A stretch of 64,000 nt of DNA from Roseibaca sp. Y0-43 (GCF_020667835.1 NZ_JAFMPR010000001.1:392004-456003); one strand, 5' to 3'. Positions 20,944-30,454 are shown, counted from the stretch's first letter. Notes: a model not told the origin generated them from the sequence alone. Numbers and translations are program-made.

Positions 20944-21657
20944 CTAATCGGGCAAGGCACCGTCCCAGTCGGCAAGCCCTTTTTGTCCGGCATCCGACAG
21001 GGCGTAGACGCCCTTTTCGACGCGGGCGAACCAGCCGTAATGATTGTCCGACATGATCCGCGTGGCCACCGGAACACCCGTATCACGCGCGACCGCTGCG
21101 CCCCGGCTTGGGCCGTATTCAGCAAGATAGGCCGCGCAGCGCAACGCGTCTTGCCGGTAGCCCGTCACCAACCCATGCCGCGTGGCCCCGCCGGCATTGG
21201 GATCGCCCTGCCGCCGGTCGAACTCTGCCGCCAGCTTCTTGCGCTTGGCGGCGGATTTGCGCGGGGCATAGGGGCCGGGCTGCGCCAGAACCTCGACCAG
21301 CCCATCGCGGGCACGCACCGTCAGCAGGCCCAACCCCAAGCGGCGGCACATGGCGGTGTTGTCGCGCAGGATACGGCGCGCCTGCGCACCTTGCGGGCGC
21401 TTCACCGCCAGATAGACCTGATCGCTCAACGCCAGTCGCGCGATGCCTTGGTGGTAAAGCGCCAGCGAAAACCCGAGCTTCATTTCCACGATCACCGGCT
21501 CTGGCCCGCCCATGGCAACCAGATCGGCCGCGCCGATCTCGCCCTTGACGGTCAGACCAAGTGCTTCGAAATGCGCCTTGAGATGGGGGTAAAGGTCGGA
21601 TTCGCGCTGCATGGTCGCCACGTTAGCGACCGACATCGCCGCGCACCAGCGGCCCAT
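20944..21657 (-). CDS. DUF2161-family protein with PD-(D/E)XK-like core
   Basis: A 237-residue protein of a conserved alphaproteobacterial family (DUF2161). The N-terminal half has ESDLYPHLKAHFEALG, then Asp about 45 in GEIGAADLV and the E-x-K pair about 58-60 in VIVEMKLGFSLALYHQG, the spacing of a PD-(D/E)XK nuclease fold. The C-terminal part, with a TRIMSDNHYGWFARVEKGVYAL block, looks like a winged helix. The start at 21657 is favoured by a purine-rich AAAGGGGG; ATG at 21612 fits the family's usual N-terminus. Nuclease activity is inference. Confidence 0.78.
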   Translation of the reverse strand: MGRWCAAMSVANVATMQRESDLYPHLKAHFEALGLTVKGEIGAADLVAMGGPEPVIVEMKLGFSLALYHQGIARLALSDQVYLAVKRPQGAQARRILRDNTAMCRRLGLGLLTVRARDGLVEVLAQPGPYAPRKSAAKRKKLAAEFDRRQGDPNAGGATRHGLVTGYRQDALRCAAYLAEYGPSRGAAVARDTGVPVATRIMSDNHYGWFARVEKGVYALSDAGQKGLADWDGALPD

Positions 21658-21735
21658 GGCCGAACGCCCCCTTTCCCTAAGCGCGTGCGCTGCCTATAAC
21701 GCGGCAAACGCCAACACGCAGGACGGACCTGACCC

Positions 21736-22656
21736 ATGACCACCCTTGTCTTCGGCCATTATTCCCCCGACACCGACTCGACCGGCTCGCCCATTATCTG
21801 GGCGTGGTTCCTGAACGAGGTGAAGAAAATCCCGGCAGAGGCCGTTCTGCTGGGCGAACCCAACACCGAAGCCGCCTTTGTCCTGAAACACTGGGACTGC
21901 CCCAAGCCCCGCATCGTGACAGAGATTGCCGACGGCACCCAAGCCGTCGTCGTCGACACCAACAACCCCGGCGAATTGCCCGCCAATATCAACGCGCTGG
22001 ACGTGACCGCGATCATCGACCACCACAAGCTGGTGGGCGGGCTGGAAACCAAGGGGCCGATCGACATCACCATCCGCCCGCTGGCCTGCACCGCTACCAT
22101 CATGCACAGCCTGATCGGCAAGCACATGGCACAAGCCCCGCGTTTCGTGAAAGGGCTGATGCTGTCCTGCATCCTGTCGGACACGCTGGAATTCCGCTCT
22201 CCCACCACCACGCAGGAAGACCGCGCCATCGCGCACGCGCTGGCAGAGGATCTGGGCGTGGACATGAATGAGCTGGCGACCGCCATGTTCGCCGCGAAAT
22301 CAGACGTGTCAGCGTTCAGCGATGCCGAATTGTTGCGGATGGATTCCAAGAATTACGAAGTGGGCGGCAAGAAATTCCGCGTCTCTGTTCTGGAAACCAC
22401 CTCTCCCGACCAGATCCTGTCGCGCAAGGACAGCCTTGTGGCCAGCATGGAAACCGTCGCGACCGAGGACGGCGCAGACCAGGTACTGTTGTTCGTGGTC
22501 GATATTCTGCGCGAAGAAGCCACGATGCTGGTGCCCAATGACCTGACCCGCACGGTGGCGGAAAAGTCTTTCGGTGTCAGCGTGGACAACGACACGGTCG
22601 TTCTGCCCGGCGTCATGAGCCGCAAGAAACAGATCATCCCGGTTCTGGCGCTCTGA
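21736..22656 (+). CDS. ppaC: Manganese-dependent inorganic pyrophosphatase (family II)
   Basis: Hydrolyses pyrophosphate in the cytoplasm, pulling biosynthetic reactions forward. The 306-residue chain shows DHH-family motifs: FGHYSPDTDSTGS (His8, Asp12, Asp14), VVDTNNPGELP, and DHHKLVGG (about residues 94-101). The C-terminal DHHA2 part ends LPGVMSRKKQIIP, with the substrate-binding SRKKQ typical of family II. The next gene, a HAD phosphatase, follows after 10 bases, suggesting co-transcription. Confidence 0.96.
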   Translation: MTTLVFGHYSPDTDSTGSPIIWAWFLNEVKKIPAEAVLLGEPNTEAAFVLKHWDCPKPRIVTEIADGTQAVVVDTNNPGELPANINALDVTAIIDHHKLVGGLETKGPIDITIRPLACTATIMHSLIGKHMAQAPRFVKGLMLSCILSDTLEFRSPTTTQEDRAIAHALAEDLGVDMNELATAMFAAKSDVSAFSDAELLRMDSKNYEVGGKKFRVSVLETTSPDQILSRKDSLVASMETVATEDGADQVLLFVVDILREEATMLVPNDLTRTVAEKSFGVSVDNDTVVLPGVMSRKKQIIPVLAL

Positions 22657-22666
22657 AAGGCCTGAC

Positions 22667-23548
22667 ATGACCCGCATCCTACGCAGTTTCGCCGAGGTTT
22701 CGGCAATCTATGACCTTGCCTTGGTGGACCTTTGGGGCTGCGTGCATAATGGCGAGGACATCTATCCCGCCGCCGAAGCCGCTTTGATCGCCTTTCGCAA
22801 GGGTGGTGGCCGGGTCATTTTGGTCACCAATGCGCCCCGGCCAGAGGCGGGCGTGCGCGCGCGGCTGGACGAGATGGGGCTGTCCCCCGACGCTTATGAC
22901 GCCATCGCCACCTCTGGCGACGCCGCACAGCAGGGCATGTTGATGGGCGCGGTCGGCACCAAGGTCTGGCATCTTGGCCCGGACAAGGATGACGGGTTTT
23001 TCACCGACCTGCCCGATTGGGCGGGCGAGTATCCGGCCATCGAACGCGTCAGCTTCGAGGATGCCGAGGGCATTGTGTGCACTGGCCCGTTCGAGGAGCT
23101 GACGGAAACCCCAGAGGATTATCGCGGCCGCCTGCTGGCCGCCAAGGCGCGCGGGTTGAAACTGCTCTGCGCCAATCCCGATATCGTCGTCGATTACGGC
23201 GAAACCCGCATCTATTGTGCGGGCGCGATTGCGCAGCTTTACGACCAGATGGGCGGCGAGAGCCTGTATTTCGGCAAGCCGCACCCTCCCATCTACGATT
23301 TGGCCCGTCGTCACGCCCAGCGCATTGGCGTGGCCTTTGCCGAGGATCGGATCATCGCCATCGGCGACGGTATCCAGACCGATGTGAAGGGCGGCATGGC
23401 CGAGGGGGTGGATACGCTGTTCATCACCGGCGGGCTGGCAGCAGAGGAGTTTGGCCCGGATGTCGAACATCCCGAGCAAGCGTTGCTCGATGCGTGGCTG
23501 ACCAAGGAAGGGCAATCCCCGACCTATGCCATCGGGCGGCTGCGCTAG
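22667..23548 (+). CDS. HAD-superfamily subfamily IIA hydrolase
   Basis: A 293-residue cytoplasmic phosphatase-like protein of the NagD/AraL-type class IIA group, matching the alphaproteobacterial family TIGR01459. Motif I is altered to LALVDLWGCVHNGEDI (about residues 14-29), motif II is ILVTNAP, and the closing IAIGDGIQTDVKGGMAEG gives the metal-binding aspartates. It follows ppaC by 10 bases. The substrate is not known. In motif I the second Asp of D-x-D appears replaced by W (DLWG), a feature of this subfamily. Confidence 0.85.
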   Translation: MTRILRSFAEVSAIYDLALVDLWGCVHNGEDIYPAAEAALIAFRKGGGRVILVTNAPRPEAGVRARLDEMGLSPDAYDAIATSGDAAQQGMLMGAVGTKVWHLGPDKDDGFFTDLPDWAGEYPAIERVSFEDAEGIVCTGPFEELTETPEDYRGRLLAAKARGLKLLCANPDIVVDYGETRIYCAGAIAQLYDQMGGESLYFGKPHPPIYDLARRHAQRIGVAFAEDRIIAIGDGIQTDVKGGMAEGVDTLFITGGLAAEEFGPDVEHPEQALLDAWLTKEGQSPTYAIGRLR

Positions 23549-23709
23549 GGGCGCCCGCGTGCCTCTTGCGGCAGAATGTCACGCAACATAATTGCACCAC
23601 AAACCCGGTTCGCTATTATTTTATTACGCAAGGCGCTTGCGCGACTCGGTCAGATAGGCTATTGCTGCACCGCAACATGGCCCTGAACCGAATGGAAAGG
23701 CGTGATACG

Positions 23710-24168
23710 ATGTTGGACACTGGCATGAACGATAATTTCCCGCGTGGCACGATCTGCATCGAAGATCTGGAAATCGGGATGGCGCGCCATCTGCAAAAGG
23801 AAATCACCGACCGCGACATCGAGTTGTTCGCGGAGGTGTCGACCGACCGCAACCCGGTGCACCTGGACGATTCCTACGCGCAGGACACGATCTTCGAAGG
23901 CCGTATCGCGCATGGTATGCTGACCGCTGGTCTGATCTCTGCGGTCATTGGCGAACAGCTTCCCGGCCACGGCACGATCTACATGGGCCAGTCTCTGAAA
24001 TTCATGGCCCCCGTGCGCCCCGGCGATGTTGTGCGCGCCGAAGTGTCGGTGCTGACCATTGACTACGCCAAACGCCGCGTGACCCTTGATTGTCGCTGCA
24101 CGGTGGGGGATATGACGGTCCTGAAGGGCGAAGCGACCGTGCTCGCCCCAAGCCGTAAATTCGACTAA
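23710..24168 (+). CDS. MaoC-like (R)-specific enoyl-CoA hydratase
   Basis: A 152-residue hot-dog-fold hydratase like PhaJ, adding water to trans-2-enoyl-CoA. The catalytic Asp and His lie in the hydratase-2 motif STDRNPVHLDD (about residues 44-54), followed by FEGRIAHGML. GGAAAGG lies nine bases before the ATG at 23710; a second ATG at 23725 is possible. In related bacteria such proteins link beta-oxidation to polyhydroxyalkanoate or serve acyl assimilation pathways; no pha gene is nearby, so the pathway is open. Confidence 0.86.
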   Translation: MLDTGMNDNFPRGTICIEDLEIGMARHLQKEITDRDIELFAEVSTDRNPVHLDDSYAQDTIFEGRIAHGMLTAGLISAVIGEQLPGHGTIYMGQSLKFMAPVRPGDVVRAEVSVLTIDYAKRRVTLDCRCTVGDMTVLKGEATVLAPSRKFD

Positions 24169-24195
24169 GGGGCGCATTTGCCCCGACGAGGGCAG

Positions 24196-25122
24196 ATGCA
24201 GGTTTTCCACCATTGGACTGGGCTTGACCCGCAGGCCCGTGGCGCGTCTGTCGCCATGGGCAATTTCGACGGGCTGCATCTGGGGCACCGCGCAGTGCTG
24301 GACATGGCCCGCCGCCCCGACGCGCCCTTGGGCGTCGTCACGTTCGAGCCGCACCCGCGCGAGTTTTTCGCGCCAGACGCCCCGCCCTTCCGGCTGATGA
24401 ACGCCACCGCCCGCGCGCATCGGATGCAGATGCTGGGGGTCGAGCGGCTGTTTGAACTGCCTTTCGATGCCACGCTCTCGCAGCTATCGGCGCGCGACTT
24501 CGCCCAACAGGTGTTGCATGACGGGCTTGGCATTCGCCATGTCGTGATCGGCGCGGATTTCTGCTTTGGCAAAGGGCGCGAGGGGACGGCCGCCGATTTG
24601 CAGGCCTTGGGGGCAGAGCTGGGCTTTGATGTGACCGTGGCTGATCTGGTCAAGCAAGGCGAGGAGGTGTTTTCCTCGACCGCTATTCGCGCCGCGCTGA
24701 CCGAAGGCGACCCGCGCCGCGCCGCGCGGATGCTGGGGCATTGGCACCGCATCGAAGGGCCGGTGCTGCATGGCGAAAAACGCGGGCGCGAGCTGGGCTA
24801 TCCGACAGCGAACATGTCCATCGACGGGCTGCACCCGCCGCGTTTCGGCGTCTATGCCGTGCTGGTCGATGTGATGGACGGCCCCCATGCCGGGCGCTAC
24901 CAAGGCGTGGCATCCATGGGGGTGCGGCCCATGTTCGGGGTGAACACGCCCAATCTGGAAACCTTCCTGTTCGATTTCAAAGGCGATCTGTATGGCGCCA
25001 AGCTGTCCGTCGCACTGGTGGAACACCTGCGCGACGAAGTGGCCTTTGAAGGTATCGAGAAGCTGATCGCGCAGATGAACGCCGACAGCCTTCAGGCGCG
25101 GGCCATCCTGAACGCGCTCTAG
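24196..25122 (+). CDS. ribF: Bifunctional riboflavin kinase / FMN adenylyltransferase
   Basis: Converts riboflavin to FMN and then FAD. The 308-residue chain starts with an adenylyltransferase domain marked by VAMGNFDGLHLGHRAVL (about residues 20-36) and FSSTAIRAAL near 160, and ends in the flavokinase domain with GYPTANMS and GVYAVLVDV. ATG at 24196 follows CGAGGG at correct distance; an in-frame TTG at 24178 is less likely. It converges on ispB with only three bases between stops. Confidence 0.96.
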   Translation: MQVFHHWTGLDPQARGASVAMGNFDGLHLGHRAVLDMARRPDAPLGVVTFEPHPREFFAPDAPPFRLMNATARAHRMQMLGVERLFELPFDATLSQLSARDFAQQVLHDGLGIRHVVIGADFCFGKGREGTAADLQALGAELGFDVTVADLVKQGEEVFSSTAIRAALTEGDPRRAARMLGHWHRIEGPVLHGEKRGRELGYPTANMSIDGLHPPRFGVYAVLVDVMDGPHAGRYQGVASMGVRPMFGVNTPNLETFLFDFKGDLYGAKLSVALVEHLRDEVAFEGIEKLIAQMNADSLQARAILNAL

Positions 25123-25125
25123 CGC

Positions 25126-26136
25126 TTATTTCAACCGCTGCACCACATAAGTGGCCAGGTCCGACAGCATGGCGCGCAAGGGCGTGTCGGGCAGGAGGGC
25201 CAAGGCTTCTTTGGCCTTGTCCGACCATGCCAGCGCCTCGGAACGGGTTTCTTCCAACGTGCCGTGGCGGGCGATGATGGCGCAAGCCTGCTCGAAATCG
25301 CCGTCCTTCTGGTCGCCCTTGGCGATGGTGCGGGTCCAGAAAGCGCGCTCGTCGTCATCCGCGCGGGCATAGGCGCGGATGATGGGCAGGGTCACTTTCC
25401 CTTCGCGGAAATCGTCGCCAATCCGCTTGCCGATGTCGTCGCCTGCGCCGCCGAAATCCAGGAAATCATCCACCATCTGGAAACTGATGCCCAGCGCGTC
25501 GCCATAGGTGAAGAGCGCCTGCACCTTGTCATCGGGCGCCGCGGCCAGCACCGCGCCCGCCTCGGTCGCGGCGGAAAACAGCGCGGCGGTCTTGCCCCGG
25601 ATCACGCGCAGATATTGCTCTTCGGTTGTGCCAAGGTTCTGCGCGGTGGTCAGTTGCAGCACCTCGCCCTCGGCAATCGTGGCAGAGGCATTCGACAGGA
25701 TATCCAGCACCCGCAACGACCCGCAGGCCACCATAAGCTGGAAGGCGCGCGCAAACAGGTAATCGCCCACCAGCACCGAAGATTTGTTGTCCCACAACAG
25801 GTTCGCGGTCGCGCGCCCCCGGCGCTGCGCGCTTTCATCGACCACGTCATCATGCAACAGCGTCGCGGTGTGAATGAACTCGACCGTCGCCGCCAGGTGG
25901 TGATGATAGGGGCCGTCATAGCCACACAATTCCGCCGCGGCCAGAACCAGCATGGGGCGGATGCGTTTGCCGCCCGCCTCGATCAGATGCGCGGTCACTT
26001 CGGGGATACGCGGCGCATGTTCGGACGCCATGGTCTTGCGGATCAGGGCATTCACCGCGACCAGATCCTCCGACAGATGCGCGGCAAGCGCATCATGCGG
26101 GCGATCTTGCATATGTTGCGTGTCCATCTTCTGCAT
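25126..26136 (-). CDS. ispB: Polyprenyl (octaprenyl/decaprenyl) diphosphate synthase
   Basis: Elongates isoprenoid diphosphate for the ubiquinone side chain. The 336-residue chain contains the first aspartate-rich motif in TLLHDDVVDESAQRRG (about residues 94-109) and the second in FQMVDDFLDFGG (about 220-231), with KRIRPMLVL before. Final chain length (often C50 in this group) cannot be read from these motifs. Start at 26136 is one of three nearby ATGs (also 26127 and 26112). It diverges from the DUF2007 gene over a 33-base gap. Confidence 0.93.
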   Translation of the reverse strand: MQKMDTQHMQDRPHDALAAHLSEDLVAVNALIRKTMASEHAPRIPEVTAHLIEAGGKRIRPMLVLAAAELCGYDGPYHHHLAATVEFIHTATLLHDDVVDESAQRRGRATANLLWDNKSSVLVGDYLFARAFQLMVACGSLRVLDILSNASATIAEGEVLQLTTAQNLGTTEEQYLRVIRGKTAALFSAATEAGAVLAAAPDDKVQALFTYGDALGISFQMVDDFLDFGGAGDDIGKRIGDDFREGKVTLPIIRAYARADDDERAFWTRTIAKGDQKDGDFEQACAIIARHGTLEETRSEALAWSDKAKEALALLPDTPLRAMLSDLATYVVQRLK

Positions 26137-26169
26137 CCCGTCTCGACAAAGGCAGGTCCGCGCCCCTAA

Positions 26170-26394
26170 ATGTTGACCATGAAAGAGCTTTTGCGCACCA
26201 CGAACCCGACCATCATCCCGTACGCCACCGCCTTGCTACAGGGCGAGGGTATAGAGGTGTTCGATGTGGACGTCCATATGCACACGCTCGAATCGACCTT
26301 GGGCATGATGCCGCGCAGGCTGCTGGTGCGACGCGAGGATTTTTTCATGGCCAGTTCCATCCTGCGGGAAAATGGTATTCCGTTGCATGACTGA
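26170..26394 (+). CDS. DUF2007 small protein
   Basis: A 74-residue protein of the DUF2007 (putative signal-transducing) family, characterised by a short alpha-beta fold: MKELLRTTNPTIIPYATALL, then GIEVFDVDVHM and RRLLVRREDFFMASSILREN. Start may be ATG 26170 or ATG 26179. It overlaps the following methyltransferase gene by 8 bases, so both are likely co-expressed. Its role is unknown; neighbouring placement beside a tRNA-type methyltransferase recurs in related bacteria as far as I recall. Confidence 0.78.
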   Translation: MLTMKELLRTTNPTIIPYATALLQGEGIEVFDVDVHMHTLESTLGMMPRRLLVRREDFFMASSILRENGIPLHD

Positions 26395-27160
26395 GTCAAC
26401 CGAAGCGGACCTGACGCGCGACGCCTTTCTGGGCGGGCATGTCTGGGCATGGCAGCCACGCAACGGCTACCGTGCAGCGACCGATCCGGTGTTCTTGGCG
26501 GCCTCTGTTCCCGCGCGCACCGGGCAGTCGGTGTTGGAACTGGGCTGCGGGGTGGGCGTGGCCAGCCTGTGTCTGGCCGCGCGCGTGCCGGGCTTGTCAC
26601 TTGCTGGTGTGGAACTGCAAACCGATTACGCGGCCCTTGCGCGGCGCAACGCCGCAGAGAACGGGGCCGCCATGACCGTGGCGCAGGCCGACCTGCGCGC
26701 CCTGCCCGCCGACCTGCGCAGCCAAAGCTTTGACCATGTCATCGCCAACCCGCCCTTTTACGCGGCGTGCGGGCCTGCCGCGCAGGATGCAGGCCGCGAC
26801 CGCGCCTTGCGCGAAGATACACCATTGGCCGATTGGCTGGATGTCGGTCTGCGGCGGCTGCGCGATGGCGGCTATCTGAGCGTGATCCACCTGACGGACC
26901 GCCTGCCCGATATTCTGGCGGCGCTGCAAGGCCGTGCAAGCGCTGTGGCCCTGCCCTTGGCCGCCCGCGCGCACCGCCCGGCACGCCGAGTGATCGTGCA
27001 GGCGCGCAAGAGCGGGCGCAGCCCCTTCGTACTGTTGCCGCCCCTTGTTATCCACCAAGGCGACCATCACCCCGGAGATGGCGAGTATTTCACCGATCCG
27101 GTGCGCGCGATCATGCGTGATCTGGGCGCATTGGATCTGGCCAAGATGGCGCGCGGCTAG
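26387..27160 (+). CDS. tRNA1(Val) adenine-N6-methyltransferase-like (TrmN6 family)
   Basis: A 257-residue SAM-dependent methyltransferase. The SAM-binding motif I is VLELGCGVGVASLCLA (about residues 49-64), and the catalytic NPPF (about 122-125, in VIANPPFYAA) marks N6-adenine or glutamine methyltransferases. N-terminal DAFLGGHVWAWQPRNGYRA matches the TrmN6/YfiC family, which modifies A37 of tRNA-Val. ATG at 26387 lies in the end of the DUF2007 gene. The precise target is an inference from family. Confidence 0.85.
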   Translation: MTESTEADLTRDAFLGGHVWAWQPRNGYRAATDPVFLAASVPARTGQSVLELGCGVGVASLCLAARVPGLSLAGVELQTDYAALARRNAAENGAAMTVAQADLRALPADLRSQSFDHVIANPPFYAACGPAAQDAGRDRALREDTPLADWLDVGLRRLRDGGYLSVIHLTDRLPDILAALQGRASAVALPLAARAHRPARRVIVQARKSGRSPFVLLPPLVIHQGDHHPGDGEYFTDPVRAIMRDLGALDLAKMARG

Positions 27161-27199
27161 GGGATTGCCCCGGCCCACGCCCCGTTGCATAGAAGGGCG

Positions 27200-27844
27200 A
27201 TGGCCAAGCAACTCGATTACCTCACGATCCGCGAGATCTTTCGCCGCTTTCACGCGGCCGACCCGGAACCCAAGGGCGAGTTGGAGCATGTCAACGCCTA
27301 CACATTGGTCGTCGCCGTGGCGCTATCGGCGCAGGCCACCGATGTGGGTGTGAACCGTGCGACCCGTGGCCTGTTCGCCGTGGCCGATACACCCGAAAAG
27401 ATGCTCGCCCTTGGTGAAGAGGGCGTAATCGAGCACATCAAGACCATCGGCCTCTATCGCAACAAGGCCAAGAACATCATCAAGCTGTCGCGTATCCTGG
27501 TCGAGCAATATGACGGCGAGGTGCCTTCGTCCCGTGCCGCATTGCAGGCGCTTCCGGGCGTGGGCCGGAAGACGGCCAATGTGGTCCTGAACATGTGGTG
27601 GCGTATGCCCGCGCAAGCGGTGGACACGCATATCTTCCGCGTCGGCAACCGCACGGGCATCTGCCCCGGCCGTGATGTCGATGTGGTTGAGCGCGCGATA
27701 GAGGACAACATCCCCGCCGAATACCAGCTTCACGCGCATCACTGGCTGATCCTGCACGGGCGCTATGTCTGCAAAGCGCGCAAACCCGCCTGCGGCACCT
27801 GCCTGATCCGCGATCTATGCCCATTTGAGGAAAAGACCCTATGA
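27200..27844 (+). CDS. nth: Endonuclease III
   Basis: Base-excision-repair glycosylase/AP lyase for oxidised pyrimidines. The 214-residue chain has the helix-hairpin-helix LPGVGRKTANVVLN (about 113-126), with catalytic Lys in GRKTA and Asp in AVDTHIFRV, and the C-terminal [4Fe-4S] ligands C-x6-C-x2-C-x5-C in CKARKPACGTCLIRDLC. GAAGGG precedes the ATG at 27200. It overlaps the following PfkB kinase gene by ATGA, so the two are coupled though functionally unrelated. Confidence 0.97.
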   Translation: MAKQLDYLTIREIFRRFHAADPEPKGELEHVNAYTLVVAVALSAQATDVGVNRATRGLFAVADTPEKMLALGEEGVIEHIKTIGLYRNKAKNIIKLSRILVEQYDGEVPSSRAALQALPGVGRKTANVVLNMWWRMPAQAVDTHIFRVGNRTGICPGRDVDVVERAIEDNIPAEYQLHAHHWLILHGRYVCKARKPACGTCLIRDLCPFEEKTL

Positions 27845-28833
27845 AAACCTACCAGATTGCCGGGATCGGCAACGCCATTGTCGATGTCATCAGCACGGTC
27901 GAAGACCGCTTTCTGGAGCGGATGGACATTCACAAGGGCATCATGCAGCTGATCGAACGCGACCGCGCGGAAACGCTGTTTGCGGCAATGGAGGACCGCG
28001 CCCAAGCCTCTGGCGGGTCGGTCGCCAATACGCTGGCAGGCGCGGGGGCGCTGGGTTTGCGCGCGGCCTTCGTGGGGCGTGTGAATGACGACGAATTGGG
28101 CCGCTTTTACGCGCAGGATTCCGACAAGGTGGGCGCGAAATTCGTGAACGCGCCGGTCAAGGACGGCGAATTGCCCACCTCGCGCAGCATGATCTTCGTC
28201 ACTCCCGATGGCGAGCGGTCGATGAACACCTATCTGGGCATGTCCGCCGAACTTGGGCCCGATGACGTGGACGAAGCCATCATGGCCGATAGCGAGATCG
28301 TCTTCCTCGAAGGATACCTCTTCGACAAGGACAAGGGCAAAGAGGCGTTCCTGAAAGCCGCGCGGACCTGCCGCAGCACCGGGGGCATGGCGGGCATCGC
28401 CCTGTCAGACCCGTTCTGCGTGGACCGCCACCGCGCCGATTTCCGCAAACTGGTGGCCGAGGATATGGATTACGTCATCGGCAACGAACAGGAATGGGTG
28501 TCGCTTTATGAGGCGAATGACCTGAACGACGCGCTGGCGCAGGCCGCCAAGGAATGCGAGCTGATCGTCTGCACCCGCTCGGGCGACCCGGTCTGGATCG
28601 TGCACAAAGGCGTGCGCTTCGAAATCCCGGTTGAAACCACCACCCCGGTGGATGCGACCGGCGCGGGCGACCAGTTCGCGGCGGGGTTCCTGTTCGGGCT
28701 GGCCACGGGCTGCGACATGGAAACAGCCGGACGCATGGGCTGCATGGCTGCAACAGAGGTCATCGGCCATATCGGCGCGCGCCCCAAGGCCGATATGCGC
28801 GCGGCCTTCCGCGCGGCGGAGCTGCTGGCCTGA
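27841..28833 (+). CDS. PfkB-family kinase, adenosine-kinase-like
   Basis: A 330-residue ribokinase-family sugar/nucleoside kinase. The N-terminal GIGNAIVDVIS (about 8-18) and AQASGGSVANTLAG match the substrate-binding region, and the C-terminal TPVDATGAGDQFAAGF (about 262-277) holds the anion hole and catalytic Asp. This subfamily in alphaproteobacteria is usually annotated adenosine kinase. It starts inside the nth stop (ATGA). Substrate should be regarded as provisional. Confidence 0.88.
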   Translation: MKTYQIAGIGNAIVDVISTVEDRFLERMDIHKGIMQLIERDRAETLFAAMEDRAQASGGSVANTLAGAGALGLRAAFVGRVNDDELGRFYAQDSDKVGAKFVNAPVKDGELPTSRSMIFVTPDGERSMNTYLGMSAELGPDDVDEAIMADSEIVFLEGYLFDKDKGKEAFLKAARTCRSTGGMAGIALSDPFCVDRHRADFRKLVAEDMDYVIGNEQEWVSLYEANDLNDALAQAAKECELIVCTRSGDPVWIVHKGVRFEIPVETTTPVDATGAGDQFAAGFLFGLATGCDMETAGRMGCMAATEVIGHIGARPKADMRAAFRAAELLA

Positions 28834-28899
28834 TTCACGCTTGCGTCATCAAGAGCCGCGGGGCATGGTTTCAGGGGCATTCAGCACAAGGGATTTCCA

Positions 28900-29460
28900 A
28901 TGAAAACCGCGACACTCGCCTTTTGTGCGGCCTTGCTGGCCGCACCCGCCACCGCCGACCCGTTTCTGGAAGCAATGAACGCCGCAATCGAAGCCTATCA
29001 GGACGGCGATGTGGTCTATGCGCAAGACGAGTTGAATGAGGCGCAACGTCTGCTCTCGGCGATGAAGGCCGATGGGTTGCAGGCGTTTTTGCCCGAAGCG
29101 CCTGAAGGGATGACGCGCGAAATAGATCAGGAGGCAAATGCCGTGATGGCCATGCTGGGCGGGGGAACGTCCGCAAATGCGACCTATTCGGGGAACGGCA
29201 CCAGCTTCACCATCAACCTGATCGCGGATAGTCCAATGGTCGCGCAAATGGCTATGATGCTGAGCAATAATGCTATGGTCACGCAGATGGGTGGGCAGAT
29301 TGAGCGCATCAACCGCGTGCGCTTCCTGCGGGCCGATGGCAGCCTGCAAGCGATCATCGCGAACCGGATATTGGTTCAGGCCGAAGGGAATGATCTGGAC
29401 GCGATCATTCCGGTGCTGGAAACCATGGATTTTCGCGCGATGGAAAGCTTCGGAGGCTGA
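28900..29460 (+). CDS. Secreted protein of unknown function
   Basis: A 186-residue protein with a clear signal peptide (KTATLAFCAALLAAPATA, cleavage near residue 20). The mature part starts with a helical stretch holding EAYQDGDVVYAQDELNEAQ, resembling one TPR-like repeat, followed by a Ser/Thr/Asn-rich beta segment (GTSANATYSGNGTSFTINLI) and an ending IIPVLETMDF. I do not recognise a named family. It is not overlapped with neighbours; htpX follows 70 bases later. Confidence 0.7.
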   Translation: MKTATLAFCAALLAAPATADPFLEAMNAAIEAYQDGDVVYAQDELNEAQRLLSAMKADGLQAFLPEAPEGMTREIDQEANAVMAMLGGGTSANATYSGNGTSFTINLIADSPMVAQMAMMLSNNAMVTQMGGQIERINRVRFLRADGSLQAIIANRILVQAEGNDLDAIIPVLETMDFRAMESFGG

Positions 29461-29530
29461 CTGGGCCAAACTTGCGCGGGCCGCGCCGCCTTACCATATA
29501 TCAGCGACATAGTGTCGAGGGGTGCGCAAG

Positions 29531-30409
29531 ATGATGGGTTACACGAAAACCGCCATTCTGATGGCCGCGATGACCGCGCTGTTCATGGCCGTGGGCTATG
29601 CCTTGGGCGGTGGCAACGGCTTGCTGATTGCCTTCGTGGTGGCAATTGCGATGAACGGCTATTCCTATTGGAATTCCGACAAGGCCGTCTTGCGGATGCA
29701 CAATGCGCAGGAATGCAACAGCCAAGTCTACCCGGAACTGGAACGCATGGTGCATGATCTGGCCGATGGCGCGAACATGCCGCGCCCGCGCGTCTATGTC
29801 ATAAACGAGGATCAGCCCAACGCCTTTGCCACGGGCCGGAACCCGGAAAATGCCGCCGTGGCCGCAACCACCGGCCTGCTGCGTCGCATGTCGCAAGAAG
29901 AGGTCGCGGCGGTGATGGCGCATGAACTGGCGCATATCCGCAATTACGACACGCTTATCATGACGATCACGGCGACCTTCGCCGGCGCGATTTCGATGCT
30001 GGCGAATTTCGCCATGTTCTTTGGCGGCAATCGTGAGCGCGGCAACATTGTCGTGACGCTTTTGGTCATGATCCTTGCCCCCATGGCGGCGGCGATCGTG
30101 CAGATGGCGATCTCGCGCTCGCGCGAGTATGAGGCCGACCGCGTGGGGGCTGCGATCTGCGGCAATCCGCTGTGGCTGGCCTCTGCGCTGGATAAGATTC
30201 AAGGCTTTGCCAGCCGTATTGATTATGAGCGCGCAGAGCGTAACCCGCAAACCGCGCATATGTTCATCATCAACCCGCTGCACGCGTTCAAGCGCGACAA
30301 ACTGTTTTCCACCCATCCCAACACCGAGAACCGCATCGCGGCACTGGTGAAACTGGCGGAAGAACAAGGGCAAAGCCCGTCGCGTGGGCGTTCCAACCCA
30401 TGGGGCTGA
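29531..30409 (+). CDS. htpX: Membrane zinc protease HtpX
   Basis: Inner-membrane M48 metalloprotease involved in membrane-protein quality control. The 292-residue protein has two N-terminal hydrophobic segments, the zinc site HELAH in [14 protein letters not shown] (about residues 133-146), two further membrane segments, and the third ligand Glu in [16 protein letters not shown] at 29517-29522 supports the ATG at 29531 (or 29534); a GTG at 29522 would overlap the ribosome site. A terminator hairpin follows. Co-chaperone context is absent. Confidence 0.95.
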   Translation: MMGYTKTAILMAAMTALFMAVGYALGGGNGLLIAFVVAIAMNGYSYWNSDKAVLRMHNAQECNSQVYPELERMVHDLADGANMPRPRVYVINEDQPNAFATGRNPENAAVAATTGLLRRMSQEEVAAVMAHELAHIRNYDTLIMTITATFAGAISMLANFAMFFGGNRERGNIVVTLLVMILAPMAAAIVQMAISRSREYEADRVGAAICGNPLWLASALDKIQGFASRIDYERAERNPQTAHMFIINPLHAFKRDKLFSTHPNTENRIAALVKLAEEQGQSPSRGRSNPWG

Positions 30410-30454
30410 CCTGGTTTGACCTGAAGGTGCGGCTGCGCCGCAAGTCTATATGTC

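Noticed and set aside
23627..23641. CGCAAG-GCG-CTTGCG palindrome before the MaoC-like gene
   Set aside because: Short, single copy and typical of GC-rich background; not enough to call an operator.
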